From NCBI RefSeq assembly GCF_002014855.1, contig NZ_MUYV01000004.1, forward strand, positions 1 to 64,000: a DNA stretch of 64,000 nucleotides, written 5' to 3'. Under the pieces are notes generated by a model. It ran no database searches. It had not been told where the DNA came from and saw nothing but the letters and a program-made list of their open reading frames with translations. This DNA comes from Moraxella porci DSM 25326. GTDB taxonomy: Bacteria > Pseudomonadota > Gammaproteobacteria > Pseudomonadales > Moraxellaceae. Shown piece after piece: positions 17,272 to 25,310 of the stretch. Numbering within the stretch: position 1 is the first letter of the stretch; each line of letters starts with the position of its first letter. The position numbers and the translations under genes are program-made.

Positions 17272-18666
17272 TTAGACTTCCTTGCTTTGGTCTAATTTTG
17301 CTTTCGCCCAAATTAATTGGGTTCTTAATAACTGTGTGTGATTTTTTGATAATATTTGCGACAATTCATCAATTAAATTTTTGGCATTATCTAATTGCTT
17401 ATCAGAGATATAATCACCAATCAATTTAAATTTTTCAGCAATTTCAGGCGTTCGTTCAGAAACCCCAAAAACCCCACTTAACAAAGTATTCACATCTTCG
17501 CCATAGGCATTATTATATGCTCTTAATTCACCATTATCCAAAATATAAACCAATACATCAGGATTATCACTCACAATATGCGGTGAATGCGTGGTTAAAA
17601 TAAATTGGACATTGGGAAAAGTTTTGGTAAGTTTATCAATGAGATTTTGCTGCCATTTTGGGTGCAAATGCAAATCTATTTCATCAATCAATACCACCCC
17701 TTCACCATGCAAAGGATTATCAAGACTTGGATTTAAGATTGCCAATCTGCGAGCAATATCACCTACCAAGGCAAGCAACGATTTTTCGCCTTGTGAAAGT
17801 TGATTAACATCTAATTTTTCACCGTCTTTTTCTACAAACATTTTTGGAGTATCTTGGCGTTCAATGTGAATGTTTTTAAAGTCAGTAAAAAGCTCAATGG
17901 CTTGGCGAACACATTGTAACTTCTTATTGCCCTTAAATTCGGTGATTGCATCTTTTATATGATCAATCTGATTTGTATTATTGCCATCTATTAATTCCAA
18001 TATTTTGTTGCTTAAATTTTTCTTATTTTCATTTTCTAAATCTTCATTCTCCCTAAACCATCTAAAAAATCTTTTGTATTCAGATTCTGCAAGACCATAT
18101 GCTAAATATCCCAAAAGTATTTGATGACTATCCTTATCTGAATGTTCATCAATTTTTACTTTTTCAATATTTCTAGTAGTACCATAAAATGCCAATATTG
18201 GAAAATTAGTTTTGTCAATTGTATTGGACGTTAATTTATTTAAAAAATATTGTAAATTTTCAAACAAATTATTTGAAATTTTTACATTACTACCATTGTT
18301 AATATTTGCCCCTTTTCTTTCAGAATATACACTTACAAATGAATTTTTATTGCTAAATAAAATTTCAGTATCAATTTGAGTATAATTGCTATTATTTCTT
18401 ATTGATAATTCTGGAACTGTATGACCTGTAATGTTCTTAAAAAATACCCAATCTTCTTCCTTTTTTTGTTCTTTCCTGCCATTCAAAATATAACCAATAA
18501 CATTGCTTAAATTATCAAGCAACGCCTGTAAAATCTGCGATTTCCCTGCCCCATTATTCCCCACAATAATGGTAACATTGCCCTTTGTCTCTCCATTAGG
18601 GGCAAATTGTATTGTTAAATTATCAAAACGCCCATAATTTTGTAATTGCAATTGTTTAACTTTCAT
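17272..18666 (-). CDS. ptuA: SMC/ABC-type AAA ATPase, PtuA-like (Septu defence)
   Basis: A 464-residue ATPase with Walker A GNNGAGKS (36-43), ABC-type signature LSQGEKS (about 288), Walker B VLIDEIDLHLHP (about 323-334) and H-loop LTTHSPHIV. The first 45 residues (MKVKQLQLQNYGRF) read like RecF/SMC-family heads, and a variable helical middle part separates the two ATPase halves. Size, order and the one-base gap to an HNH partner match PtuA of type I Septu. The start at 18666 follows AAGGGTTAAAA. Its promoter is not obvious: only 25 bp separate it from the ettA terminator, so it may rely on read-through or a promoter within the terminator region. Confidence 0.85.
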   Translation of the reverse strand: MKVKQLQLQNYGRFDNLTIQFAPNGETKGNVTIIVGNNGAGKSQILQALLDNLSNVIGYILNGRKEQKKEEDWVFFKNITGHTVPELSIRNNSNYTQIDTEILFSNKNSFVSVYSERKGANINNGSNVKISNNLFENLQYFLNKLTSNTIDKTNFPILAFYGTTRNIEKVKIDEHSDKDSHQILLGYLAYGLAESEYKRFFRWFRENEDLENENKKNLSNKILELIDGNNTNQIDHIKDAITEFKGNKKLQCVRQAIELFTDFKNIHIERQDTPKMFVEKDGEKLDVNQLSQGEKSLLALVGDIARRLAILNPSLDNPLHGEGVVLIDEIDLHLHPKWQQNLIDKLTKTFPNVQFILTTHSPHIVSDNPDVLVYILDNGELRAYNNAYGEDVNTLLSGVFGVSERTPEIAEKFKLIGDYISDKQLDNAKNLIDELSQILSKNHTQLLRTQLIWAKAKLDQSKEV

Positions 18667-18691
18667 TTTTAACCCTTAACATTCATTGATT

Positions 18692-18731
18692 AAAAACATA
18701 AATGCCCTACAATCGTGCAAGGCATTTATGC
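18692..18731 (-). terminator. Terminator of ettA
   Basis: A perfect 10-bp stem CATAAATGCC / GGCATTTATG; on the minus strand it is followed by TTTTTAAT. It lies between the ettA stop and the ptuA start. Confidence 0.8.
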
Positions 18732-18746
18732 TAAGGCGAGTTAAGA

Positions 18747-20408
18747 TTAACCCCCAATCTTCTTATATTTCATACGCTTAGGGCCTGCATCTGCACCAAG
18801 GGTCTTTTTGCGGTAGGCTTCGTACTCGGTGTAGTTGCCATCGTACCACACAGGACCTTCTTCTTCGAATGCTAGGATGTGGGTCGCGATACGGTCAAGG
18901 AACCAGCGGTCATGCGACACAACCATCACTGTACCTGGGAAGACTTGCACCGCATCTTCTAGCGCACGCAAGGTCTCGACATCAAGGTCGTTTGACGGTT
19001 CGTCAAGTAAGATGACATTGGCGCCTTGCTTAAGTGTCTTGGCAAGCTGTAGGCGGTTACGCTCACCACCTGATAATTGACCGACGCGCTTTTGTTGGTC
19101 TTGACCTTTGAAGTTGAAGCGACCGATATACGCACGGCTTGGCGTGGTGTACTCACCCACAGTGATCATATCAAGACCGTCCGAGACTTCTTCCCACACC
19201 GTCTTATTATCGTCTAGCTCATCACGCACCTGACCGACATAGGCGACTTTGACGCTCTCGCCCACTTCGACCGTACCTGTATCAGGCTTATCTTTACCCG
19301 TGATCATATTAAACAGTGTGGTTTTGCCTGCACCATTTGGGCCGATGATACCGACGATTGCCATCGGTGGTACGGTGAATGATAGGTTTTCGTACAGCAA
19401 GCGATCGCCAAATGATTTTGAGATGTTATTGACTTCAATCACTTTATTCCCTAGGCGTGGCCCTGGTGGAATATAGATTTCGGCGGTTTCGTTGCGTTGT
19501 TGGAATTCACGAGAGTTCATCTCTTCAAAACGCTCTAGACGAGATTTAGATTTGGCTTGCTGACCTTTTTGGTTCTTGCGTACCCATTCCAATTCTTGTT
19601 TTAAGGCTTTGGCAAAGGCTTCTTCTTGCTTTTGCTCTTGCTCTAGGCGTTTGTTCTTCTGCTCTAGCCATTCGGTGTAGTTGCCTTGGTATGGATAGCC
19701 ATAACCACGGTCCAGCTCCAAAATCCACTCAGCGACATTGTCAAGGAAATAGCGATCGTGGGTAATCGCCACAATTGTACCTGAATAGTCTTTTAAGAAA
19801 CGCTCAAGCCATGCCACCGATTCTGCATCCAAGTGGTTGGTTGGTTCGTCAAGCAGTAGCATATCAGGCTTGGACAATAGCAGACGGCACAGAGCGACAC
19901 GGCGTTTCTCACCGCCTGATAGCTTAGAGACATCAGCATCCCATGGTGGTAGGCGAAGTGCATCTGCTGCTTTTTCAAGCTGGGTGTTTAGGTTGTGCGC
20001 ATCCCATGCTTGGATAATGTCTTCCATCTTGCCCTGCTCAGCAGCAAGCTTATCAAAGTCTGCATCAGGCTCGGCATATTCGGCATAAATTTGGTTCAGG
20101 CGGTCAAGGGCATCGAGCGCTTCACGCACACCATCTTCGACATTTTCACGCACGGTTTTGTTCGGGTCCAGCTGTGGTTCTTGGGGTAGATAGCCGACCT
20201 TGATGCCTGCTTGTGGGCGCGCTTCACCGCTAAACTCGGTATCCACGCCTGCCATGATGCGTAGTAGGGTGGATTTACCCGCACCGTTTAAACCTAGGAC
20301 ACCGATTTTGGCACCCGGGAAAAACGACAGACTGATGTCTTTTAGGATTTCACGCTTTGGGGGAACAATTTTTGACACCTTGTTCATGGTGTAAATATAT
20401 TGAGCCAT
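18747..20408 (-). CDS. ettA: Energy-dependent translational throttle protein EttA (ABC-F)
   Basis: A cytoplasmic ABC-F protein of 553 residues that binds the ribosomal E site and gates the first peptide bond according to ATP/ADP ratio. Two complete ATPase domains are visible: GLNGAGKST with LSGGEKRRVALCRLLL and LLDEPTNHLD in the first, GPNGAGKTT with LSGGERNRLQLAKTL and LLDEPSNDLD in the second. A charged linker (about 240-310, WLEQKNKRLEQEQ onward) corresponds to the P-site interaction motif. MAQYIYTMNKVSK and the C-terminal MKYKKIGG are EttA-like. No accessory extension is seen. Confidence 0.96.
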   Translation of the reverse strand: MAQYIYTMNKVSKIVPPKREILKDISLSFFPGAKIGVLGLNGAGKSTLLRIMAGVDTEFSGEARPQAGIKVGYLPQEPQLDPNKTVRENVEDGVREALDALDRLNQIYAEYAEPDADFDKLAAEQGKMEDIIQAWDAHNLNTQLEKAADALRLPPWDADVSKLSGGEKRRVALCRLLLSKPDMLLLDEPTNHLDAESVAWLERFLKDYSGTIVAITHDRYFLDNVAEWILELDRGYGYPYQGNYTEWLEQKNKRLEQEQKQEEAFAKALKQELEWVRKNQKGQQAKSKSRLERFEEMNSREFQQRNETAEIYIPPGPRLGNKVIEVNNISKSFGDRLLYENLSFTVPPMAIVGIIGPNGAGKTTLFNMITGKDKPDTGTVEVGESVKVAYVGQVRDELDDNKTVWEEVSDGLDMITVGEYTTPSRAYIGRFNFKGQDQQKRVGQLSGGERNRLQLAKTLKQGANVILLDEPSNDLDVETLRALEDAVQVFPGTVMVVSHDRWFLDRIATHILAFEEEGPVWYDGNYTEYEAYRKKTLGADAGPKRMKYKKIGG

Positions 20409-20719
20409 AGTTTTCCTGTGGGGTTGAATGACAATAAAAGCTTAACTGGATATTATCGCATTGATACCCGATTTGGGCAAGGTATTTTGGCGATGCTCGG
20501 CATATTTTGGCTGCCAAATGGTGCCTTATTGCAATCCATGCGATCAACGGCTCTTATTTGGTGGACAAATTTGATATACTGCGCAGTTGGCAGATTATGG
20601 CACGGATATGGCCACGCATCATTGACCAATCACAGGGGCTTTGCCAAAGATTTGGGCGAGACGCCAGCCTGTCAAAAGCCGCTGTCCGACGATGTCTGGC
20701 CTTAAAAAGAGTTTGTATT
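20409..20719 (+). other. Spacer between ettA and the PepSY gene
   Basis: No gene is supported, although the PepSY reading frame stays open from 20507. An extended -10 site lies at 20572-20580. The 130-base leader after it shows no structure I can defend. Confidence 0.4.
20572..20580 (+). promoter_or_regulatory. Extended -10 promoter for the PepSY gene
   Basis: TGATATACT matches the extended -10 form TGn-TATACT; no good -35 is present. It is the best promoter-like site before the ATG at 20720. Confidence 0.35.
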
Positions 20720-22129
20720 ATGAAAAAATCATCCGATCGCGGGCAAGAAAACAGTAGCTTGCGTTATTTTTTAATTTGGCGATGGCATTTTTATGCTGGC
20801 ATCGTCATCGCGCCTTTTTTGATGATTTTGGCGATTACTGGGCTTGCGATGATTTTGTTTGCCAATATCCAAGGCAAAGATGGCGAGCGCATTCATGTAC
20901 CAGTGCAGTCGGTGGTTCAACCGCTTTCACAGCAAGCCAAAGCCGCTTTGGATGTGGTGGACAAAGAACACGGCATGGTGCTGCAATACATCTCGCCGCG
21001 CGCAGCCGACATGGTGGCGGTGTTTCGCGTCAATGATGGCGCGGGCAAATCAACCATGGTGGCGATTGACCCTTACACCGCGCAAGTCGTCCAAACTTAT
21101 CCGCGCAATCAAAACATGTATCATGTGATGGATGAAATCCACAGCGATTTATTACTGGGTAAAGTCGGCGATTATGTGCTGGAAACCACAGCCGCATTAA
21201 CCGTATTGATGATTTTGACAGGGCTGTATTTGTGGTGGTGCTCGCGCAAGCGTCGAGTGACGCACATGTTGTTCACAGGTAAATTGGGCACAGGACGGTC
21301 GTGGTGGCGTGGTTTTCATGGCGTGTTTGGGGTGTATGTGTCGGCAATGCTACTGGTATTTTGCATTTCTGGCATGGCTTGGGCGGGCATTTGGGGCGAA
21401 AAAGTGGTACAAGCGTGGTCGCAATTTCCTGCTGGTAAATGGGGCGTTGCACCGAATCCAACCTCTACTTTACCCACGCATGGCGATTTAAATGACGGTA
21501 AAACCAAAGAAATTCCGTGGGTTTTAGAATTGACGCCCATGCCTGTTTCAGGCAGTACTTTGGGCGAAAAAGGGATCTCGTCCGATGTGCCGATGACGCT
21601 TGAAACGGTGGACAGATTTGTCCGCGAAAAAGGATTTGACGGTCGTTACCATATTTATTTCCCAAAAACAGACACCGGCGTATGGACAATCAACCAAGAT
21701 TCCATGAGCTACGACAGCCCCAATCCAACCGCTGACCGCACCATGCACATTGACCGTTATAGTGGCAATGTGTTGGCGGATATTCGGTTTGAGGATTACA
21801 ACTGGTTTGGCAAATTGATGGCGATAGGCACAGCCTTTCACATGGGAACGATGGGCTCATGGTCGGTGGCGTTGAATGTCGTATTTTGTTTGCTGGTGAT
21901 TTATTTGTGTGTGAGCGGCTATGTGATGTGGTGGAGGCGCCGTCCGCGTGGTGTGGGTGTGTATCCGCCAGCGCAAGGGCGTGAATTGCCCAATTGGAAA
22001 GCGGCGATGATTGTATTATTGCTGGTGGCGTGTGTGTTTCCAACGGCTGCGGTGGCGATTATGGCGATGGCGCTCTTGGATTGGCTGTTGGTGTCGCGAG
22101 TGGCGGTATTGAAAAAGTGGCTAAAATAA
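20720..22129 (+). CDS. PepSY-associated TM-helix membrane protein
   Basis: A 469-residue inner-membrane protein. The first helix IWRWHFYAGIVIAPFLMILAITGLAMI carries the WHFYAG motif typical of the PepSY_TM family, and a second block, RGFHGVFGVYVSAMLLVFCISGMAWAG, repeats the H-x-x-G pattern. Periplasmic PepSY-like portions lie between, and three more helices form the C-terminus. Family members are often tied to ferrisiderophore reduction or iron uptake in proteobacteria, but no siderophore gene adjoins this one, so that role is only possible. The start at 20720 follows AAAGAG; the frame is open upstream to 20507, but that stretch does not look coding. Confidence 0.82.
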   Translation: MKKSSDRGQENSSLRYFLIWRWHFYAGIVIAPFLMILAITGLAMILFANIQGKDGERIHVPVQSVVQPLSQQAKAALDVVDKEHGMVLQYISPRAADMVAVFRVNDGAGKSTMVAIDPYTAQVVQTYPRNQNMYHVMDEIHSDLLLGKVGDYVLETTAALTVLMILTGLYLWWCSRKRRVTHMLFTGKLGTGRSWWRGFHGVFGVYVSAMLLVFCISGMAWAGIWGEKVVQAWSQFPAGKWGVAPNPTSTLPTHGDLNDGKTKEIPWVLELTPMPVSGSTLGEKGISSDVPMTLETVDRFVREKGFDGRYHIYFPKTDTGVWTINQDSMSYDSPNPTADRTMHIDRYSGNVLADIRFEDYNWFGKLMAIGTAFHMGTMGSWSVALNVVFCLLVIYLCVSGYVMWWRRRPRGVGVYPPAQGRELPNWKAAMIVLLLVACVFPTAAVAIMAMALLDWLLVSRVAVLKKWLK

Positions 22130-22185
22130 ACAGCCGATCTGATGAATACTGCCTTGTGCGTGATGATTCTGTGCTTGTGCGTCAA

Positions 22186-22219
22186 AAAAATGAGCTGACA
22201 TCAATACCAGCTCATTTTT
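22186..22219 (+). terminator. Terminator of the PepSY gene
   Basis: A perfect 12-bp stem AAAAATGAGCTG / CAGCTCATTTTT with loop ACATCAATAC. It is symmetrical enough to also serve the convergent oxidoreductase gene. Confidence 0.8.
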
Positions 22220-22265
22220 AACAATCAAAACAGCTTAGAGTGTGAATGGATGGTTGTAAGTTGCA

Positions 22266-22928
22266 TCAAGATTTGCTCGCCGCCGTAAAACGCTTGTGTA
22301 AATGCGCTTGATTTTCCACATCATCACTGATAGCAATCGCCAAATCCGCGACGCTGATGCCTGCAGGGATATCGCCATTCATCAGCAAATTATCATCACC
22401 TAAACGATATTCGCCTGTACGCTCTTCGCTATAGTCACCTGTCACACCAAGCAATGCCGGCGGTGAAATAAACGCCCAATTCACATCACGGCGTTCTTGT
22501 AATTCTTTTAATAAATTGCGTGCTGAGTTTGCCCCATCAAAAATTTCTTTTGGAAAATCAGGTGTATCAATCAGCTGTACATTGGGCGCAACAAACAGAC
22601 TGCCTGCACCGCCCACCACCAATAAATACGGCACAGCTGCTGTTTTGGCAGCCTCCGCGATGGCAGTTGCCCCACGGGTAAAATCCGCACCGATATTTGG
22701 GTTTGTCCAACCTGGATTAAAGGCACTGACCACCGCATCAAAGCCCTGTAATTGCTCTGCAAAATTCGGTGATAATACATCAGCATTAACAGCCGTTACA
22801 TTGTCTGCCTGTACGACTTTTTCGACATTGCGTGCAAAAGCGGTAACTTGATGACCACGGCTTGCCAATTCTTTGACCACTGCCTGACCCACATAACCTG
22901 TCGCACCGATGACTGCAAATTTTTTCAT
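22266..22928 (-). CDS. NAD(P)-binding oxidoreductase, NmrA/SDR-like (HxlR-linked)
   Basis: A 220-residue atypical short-chain reductase with the dinucleotide-binding GATGYVG (residues 8-14), the R-N stretch FARNVEKV suited to NADP, and a VVGGAGS segment in the middle. It lacks the YxxxK catalytic pair, as do NmrA-like proteins. GGAGT lies seven bases before the ATG at 22928. It is divergent from the acetyltransferase/HxlR genes, with a shared palindromic operator between them. In many proteobacteria an HxlR repressor controls exactly such a reductase gene as a response to electrophiles or quinones. Confidence 0.84.
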   Translation of the reverse strand: MKKFAVIGATGYVGQAVVKELASRGHQVTAFARNVEKVVQADNVTAVNADVLSPNFAEQLQGFDAVVSAFNPGWTNPNIGADFTRGATAIAEAAKTAAVPYLLVVGGAGSLFVAPNVQLIDTPDFPKEIFDGANSARNLLKELQERRDVNWAFISPPALLGVTGDYSEERTGEYRLGDDNLLMNGDIPAGISVADLAIAISDDVENQAHLHKRFTAASKS

Positions 22929-23009
22929 AAAAATACTCCGATTGTCAAAAGTTAACATCTTGCAAAATTGCTTGATATGGCGTATTATAGATGAGTAAAT
23001 TATTTTTAG

Positions 23010-23033
23010 TAAGTACTTACAAAAATGTAAGTA
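23010..23033. promoter_or_regulatory. Palindromic operator, probable HxlR binding site
   Basis: TACTTACAAAAATGTAAGTA (23014-23033) is a perfect inverted repeat with 8-bp arms and four central bases. A second overlapping palindrome, TAAGTACTTA, occupies 23010-23019. The TACT/AGTA ends resemble operators of HxlR/YodB-type repressors. It lies between the divergent reductase and acetyltransferase genes, and an HxlR gene follows at 23802, so autoregulation and control of the reductase are likely. Confidence 0.7.
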
Positions 23034-23087
23034 TGAAAATAATTTTTAATTCATTGATTTTATTATATATTTTATGAAAGGATTATT

Positions 23088-23780
23088 ATGCCACTCAACC
23101 ATCTCAATCAACCCATCGGGGAAACATTGACGGATTATTCAGCAGGACAACAGCCCAATATTCAACAGCTAATCGGTCGTTATACCATTGTTGAACCTAT
23201 CAGTTTTAAACATTTTGATGATGCCTACCGTGTTTATGGCGCAGAAAGCCCTGAAACACAATGGACTTATTTATCTATTGAAGCCTTTAAAAATCAAGCG
23301 GATTTTCGGGCTTATTTTGAAAAAATGACACAATCTCATGATCCTTATTATTTAGCGATTGTGGACAAAGCCTCAGGCAAAACTGTTGGAACATTTGCCT
23401 TGATGCGTATTGATACTGCCAATCGTGTCATAGAAATGGGTTGGGTGCTTTATGGCGATGAATTAAAGCAATCACGCTTGGCAACGGAAGCACAGTTTTT
23501 GGTCATGCAATATGTGTTTGAAGTTTTGCAATATCGCCGTTATGAATGGAAATGCGATAGCTTAAATGCACCTTCTAACCGTGCCGCAAGACGCTTAGGT
23601 TTTCATTTCGAAGGCACCTTTCGCCGAGCACAAGTGTATAAAAATCGCACGCGAGATACCAATTGGTATTCAATGATCAAAGAAGACTATCAAGCAATGA
23701 AACCCAAATTTGAACGCTGGTTACAACCTGAAAATTTTGATGAAAACGGGCAACAACGTACAGCATTAAATGATGAATAA
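23088..23780 (+). CDS. GNAT-family acetyltransferase (RimJ/RimL type)
   Basis: A 230-residue acetyltransferase. The N-terminal HLNQPIGETLTDY segment and the core match the RimJ/RimL-like branch of GNAT proteins. The core includes the strand pair GTFALMRIDTANRVIEMGWVLYG, the acetyl-CoA region around QSRLATEAQFLVMQYVFEVL, and the RRYEWKCDSLNAPSNRAARRLGF motif. The substrate, a protein N-terminus or a small molecule, is unknown. AAAGGATTATT precedes the ATG. It is followed 21 bases later by the hxlR-type gene, so the two are probably one transcript controlled by the operator upstream. Confidence 0.85.
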   Translation: MPLNHLNQPIGETLTDYSAGQQPNIQQLIGRYTIVEPISFKHFDDAYRVYGAESPETQWTYLSIEAFKNQADFRAYFEKMTQSHDPYYLAIVDKASGKTVGTFALMRIDTANRVIEMGWVLYGDELKQSRLATEAQFLVMQYVFEVLQYRRYEWKCDSLNAPSNRAARRLGFHFEGTFRRAQVYKNRTRDTNWYSMIKEDYQAMKPKFERWLQPENFDENGQQRTALNDE

Positions 23781-23801
23781 AAAAAATCAAGGAGATAAAA
23801 A

Positions 23802-24170
23802 ATGGAAAAGTTTTCAAATTCAATCGAGCGGGGCTATGTCTTGGCAGCCAGTTGTCCATCTCGGCAAATTCTACAGCATCTCACCAACCGTTGGGGCGTG
23901 TTGGTGATGATTGTGCTGATGAATGGCACGAAACGCTTTAGCGAAATTCGCCGTGAGATTGAAGGTGTCAGCGAACGAATGCTCACGCAAACTTTGCAAC
24001 AACTAGAACACGATGGCATGGTACATCGCAAATCTTATAACACCGTACCGCCGCATGTGGAATACTCACTCACCGACTATGGCAAAATCGCTGGTGAAAA
24101 GCTTGCGGATTTGGTGGATTGGCTAGAAGAGAATTTGGGTGGGATTTTGGCGAGTCAAAATAATTGTTAA
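23802..24170 (+). CDS. HxlR-family transcriptional regulator
   Basis: A 122-residue MarR/HxlR winged-helix repressor: CPSRQILQHLTNRWGVLVMIVLMNG, then the recognition region FSEIRREIEGVSERMLTQTLQQLE and the wing HRKSYNTVPPHVEYSLTDYG. C18 at the start of the domain is the conserved redox-sensing cysteine of YodB/HypR-like members. AAGGAG is ideally spaced before the ATG. It probably represses itself, the acetyltransferase and the divergent reductase through the palindrome at 23014-23033, and is released by thiol-reactive compounds; this is inferred from the family. Confidence 0.9.
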   Translation: MEKFSNSIERGYVLAASCPSRQILQHLTNRWGVLVMIVLMNGTKRFSEIRREIEGVSERMLTQTLQQLEHDGMVHRKSYNTVPPHVEYSLTDYGKIAGEKLADLVDWLEENLGGILASQNNC

Positions 24171-24195
24171 ATGGCGATCACTTTGGATCGCCATT
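24170..24195. terminator. Hairpin between convergent hxlR-type and CDF genes
   Basis: A perfect 10-bp stem AATGGCGATC / GATCGCCATT with a six-base loop begins at the last base of the HxlR stop codon. T-tracts on either side are weak, so it may act as a bidirectional terminator or mRNA 3' end stabiliser. Confidence 0.6.
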
Positions 24196-24208
24196 GAGGT
24201 TTATTGGA

Positions 24209-24823
24209 TTAAGCAGTTTTTAGCTCGCCTAATGCTTGCTTGATGATGGCATAACTGGCGCTCAACGCCAATGCCGCCATGATAAACGCCACCACCAGAT
24301 CAGGATATCTTGAACTGGTAAAATACACAGCAATCCCTGCACCGATCACGGCAACATTGCCGATAGCGTCATTGCGAGAGCATAGCCAGACGCTCGTCAT
24401 ATTGCTGTCACCATCACGAAAGCGGTATAGCAGCCACGCCGCTGTAACATTTGCCAATAACGCCAGCGCCCCCACAAGACTCATCTGGCTATGGCTTGGT
24501 ACTTCACCATACCACAGCCGATACACCGTGGTCGCTAGGATAAACAGCCCGAACGCCCCCATCGTCGCTCCCTTGATGAGCGATGCCTTGGCACGATAAG
24601 ATAACGCCATCGGTAGCACGATTAAGCTAATCGCATAATTAGCACTATCGCCAAAAAAGTCTAAGCTGTCGGACAATAGCGACACCGAGCCTGAACTGAT
24701 GCCCGCTAAGATCTCAACGACGAACATCGCTGCATTAATCAGCAGGACAACCCATAAGGCTCTTTTGTAGGCTGGCGATAGTCGTTTGGCGGCTGTGTCG
24801 TGCGAACAAGAAGTGCAAGCCAT
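24209..24823 (-). CDS. Cation diffusion facilitator-type metal efflux protein (short form)
   Basis: A 204-residue membrane protein with six hydrophobic helices. The second helix carries the CDF zinc-site pattern SDSLDFFGDSANY (D-x3-D type), and the fifth carries RNDAIGN, equivalent to the second metal-site segment. The C-terminal cytoplasmic dimerisation domain of ordinary CDF proteins is missing. The N-terminal MACTSCSHD may be a metal-binding tip. It is transcribed from a MerR-type promoter (24861-24891), divergent from the merR-type gene, so it is very probably an inducible exporter of zinc, cadmium, cobalt or a similar divalent ion. The sequence does not fix which one. Confidence 0.84.
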   Translation of the reverse strand: MACTSCSHDTAAKRLSPAYKRALWVVLLINAAMFVVEILAGISSGSVSLLSDSLDFFGDSANYAISLIVLPMALSYRAKASLIKGATMGAFGLFILATTVYRLWYGEVPSHSQMSLVGALALLANVTAAWLLYRFRDGDSNMTSVWLCSRNDAIGNVAVIGAGIAVYFTSSRYPDLVVAFIMAALALSASYAIIKQALGELKTA

Positions 24824-24860
24824 GATGATCTCCCATGTAATTTCTCATCAATTCAGCTAT

Positions 24861-24891
24861 ACTATAAACCCTGTAGTCGCTACAGAGTCAA
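24861..24891 (-). promoter_or_regulatory. MerR-type promoter/operator of the CDF gene
   Basis: On the minus strand TTGACT (24891-24886) and TATAGT (24866-24861) are separated by 19 bp, the over-long spacer of promoters activated by MerR-family proteins through DNA distortion. The spacer contains the inverted repeat CTGTAG-CGA-CTACAG (24885-24871), expected to bind the regulator encoded divergently at 24909. Confidence 0.85.
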
Positions 24892-24908
24892 GGATAAACG
24901 AAGGAAAA

Positions 24909-25310
24909 ATGATGAAAATTAGCGAACTTGCCAAATCAAGCGGCATCAATCTTGAGACCATCCGCTATTATGAACGGCTTGGGCTTATCACGCCTGCCAA
25001 GCGAGATGTCAATGGCTATCGATCATTTAATCAGGTGCAGTTAGATGAGCTGCATTTTATTAAGGCATGCCGTACCATTGGTTTTAGCCTTGATGAGATT
25101 CGTGAGCTGCTCGCCCTGCAGGCCAATCCCGATAATCCTTGTCAAATGGCTGATGCCCTTGCCAAAGCGCATCTGAATCAGATTGATCGGCAGATCGAGC
25201 AGTGCCAACAGATCAAAGCCTTACTTGAGCGCATGGTCAATTGTCATGCTCCTGATATTGATCATTGTCAGATCATTGAGGGTATCAAGAAGTTTGGGAA
25301 TGAATTATAA
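24909..25310 (+). CDS. MerR-family metal-responsive regulator
   Basis: A 133-residue MerR protein: helix-turn-helix MKISELAKSSGINLETIRYYERLGLI, wing AKRDVNGYRSFNQ, a long dimerisation helix, and a C-terminal metal-loop-like NCHAPDIDHCQIIEGI with paired cysteines plus an upstream Cys in NPDNPCQMADAL. This cysteine arrangement suits a Cd/Pb/Zn/Co-sensing member (CadR/ZntR branch) rather than a drug sensor. The start is set at 24909, where GAAGGAAAA precedes ATGATG; the frame is open from 24786, but that overlaps the divergent CDF gene. It should act at the 19-bp-spacer promoter between the two genes. Confidence 0.9.
   Translation: MMKISELAKSSGINLETIRYYERLGLITPAKRDVNGYRSFNQVQLDELHFIKACRTIGFSLDEIRELLALQANPDNPCQMADALAKAHLNQIDRQIEQCQQIKALLERMVNCHAPDIDHCQIIEGIKKFGNEL

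Noticed and set aside
16683..18666. Retron with PtuAB effector
   Set aside because: No reverse transcriptase and no msr/msd-like inverted repeats lie between the channel gene and ettA.
18692..18731. Operator or attenuator of ptuA
   Set aside because: On the minus strand the stem is followed by TTTTTAAT directly after ettA, which fits a simple terminator better.
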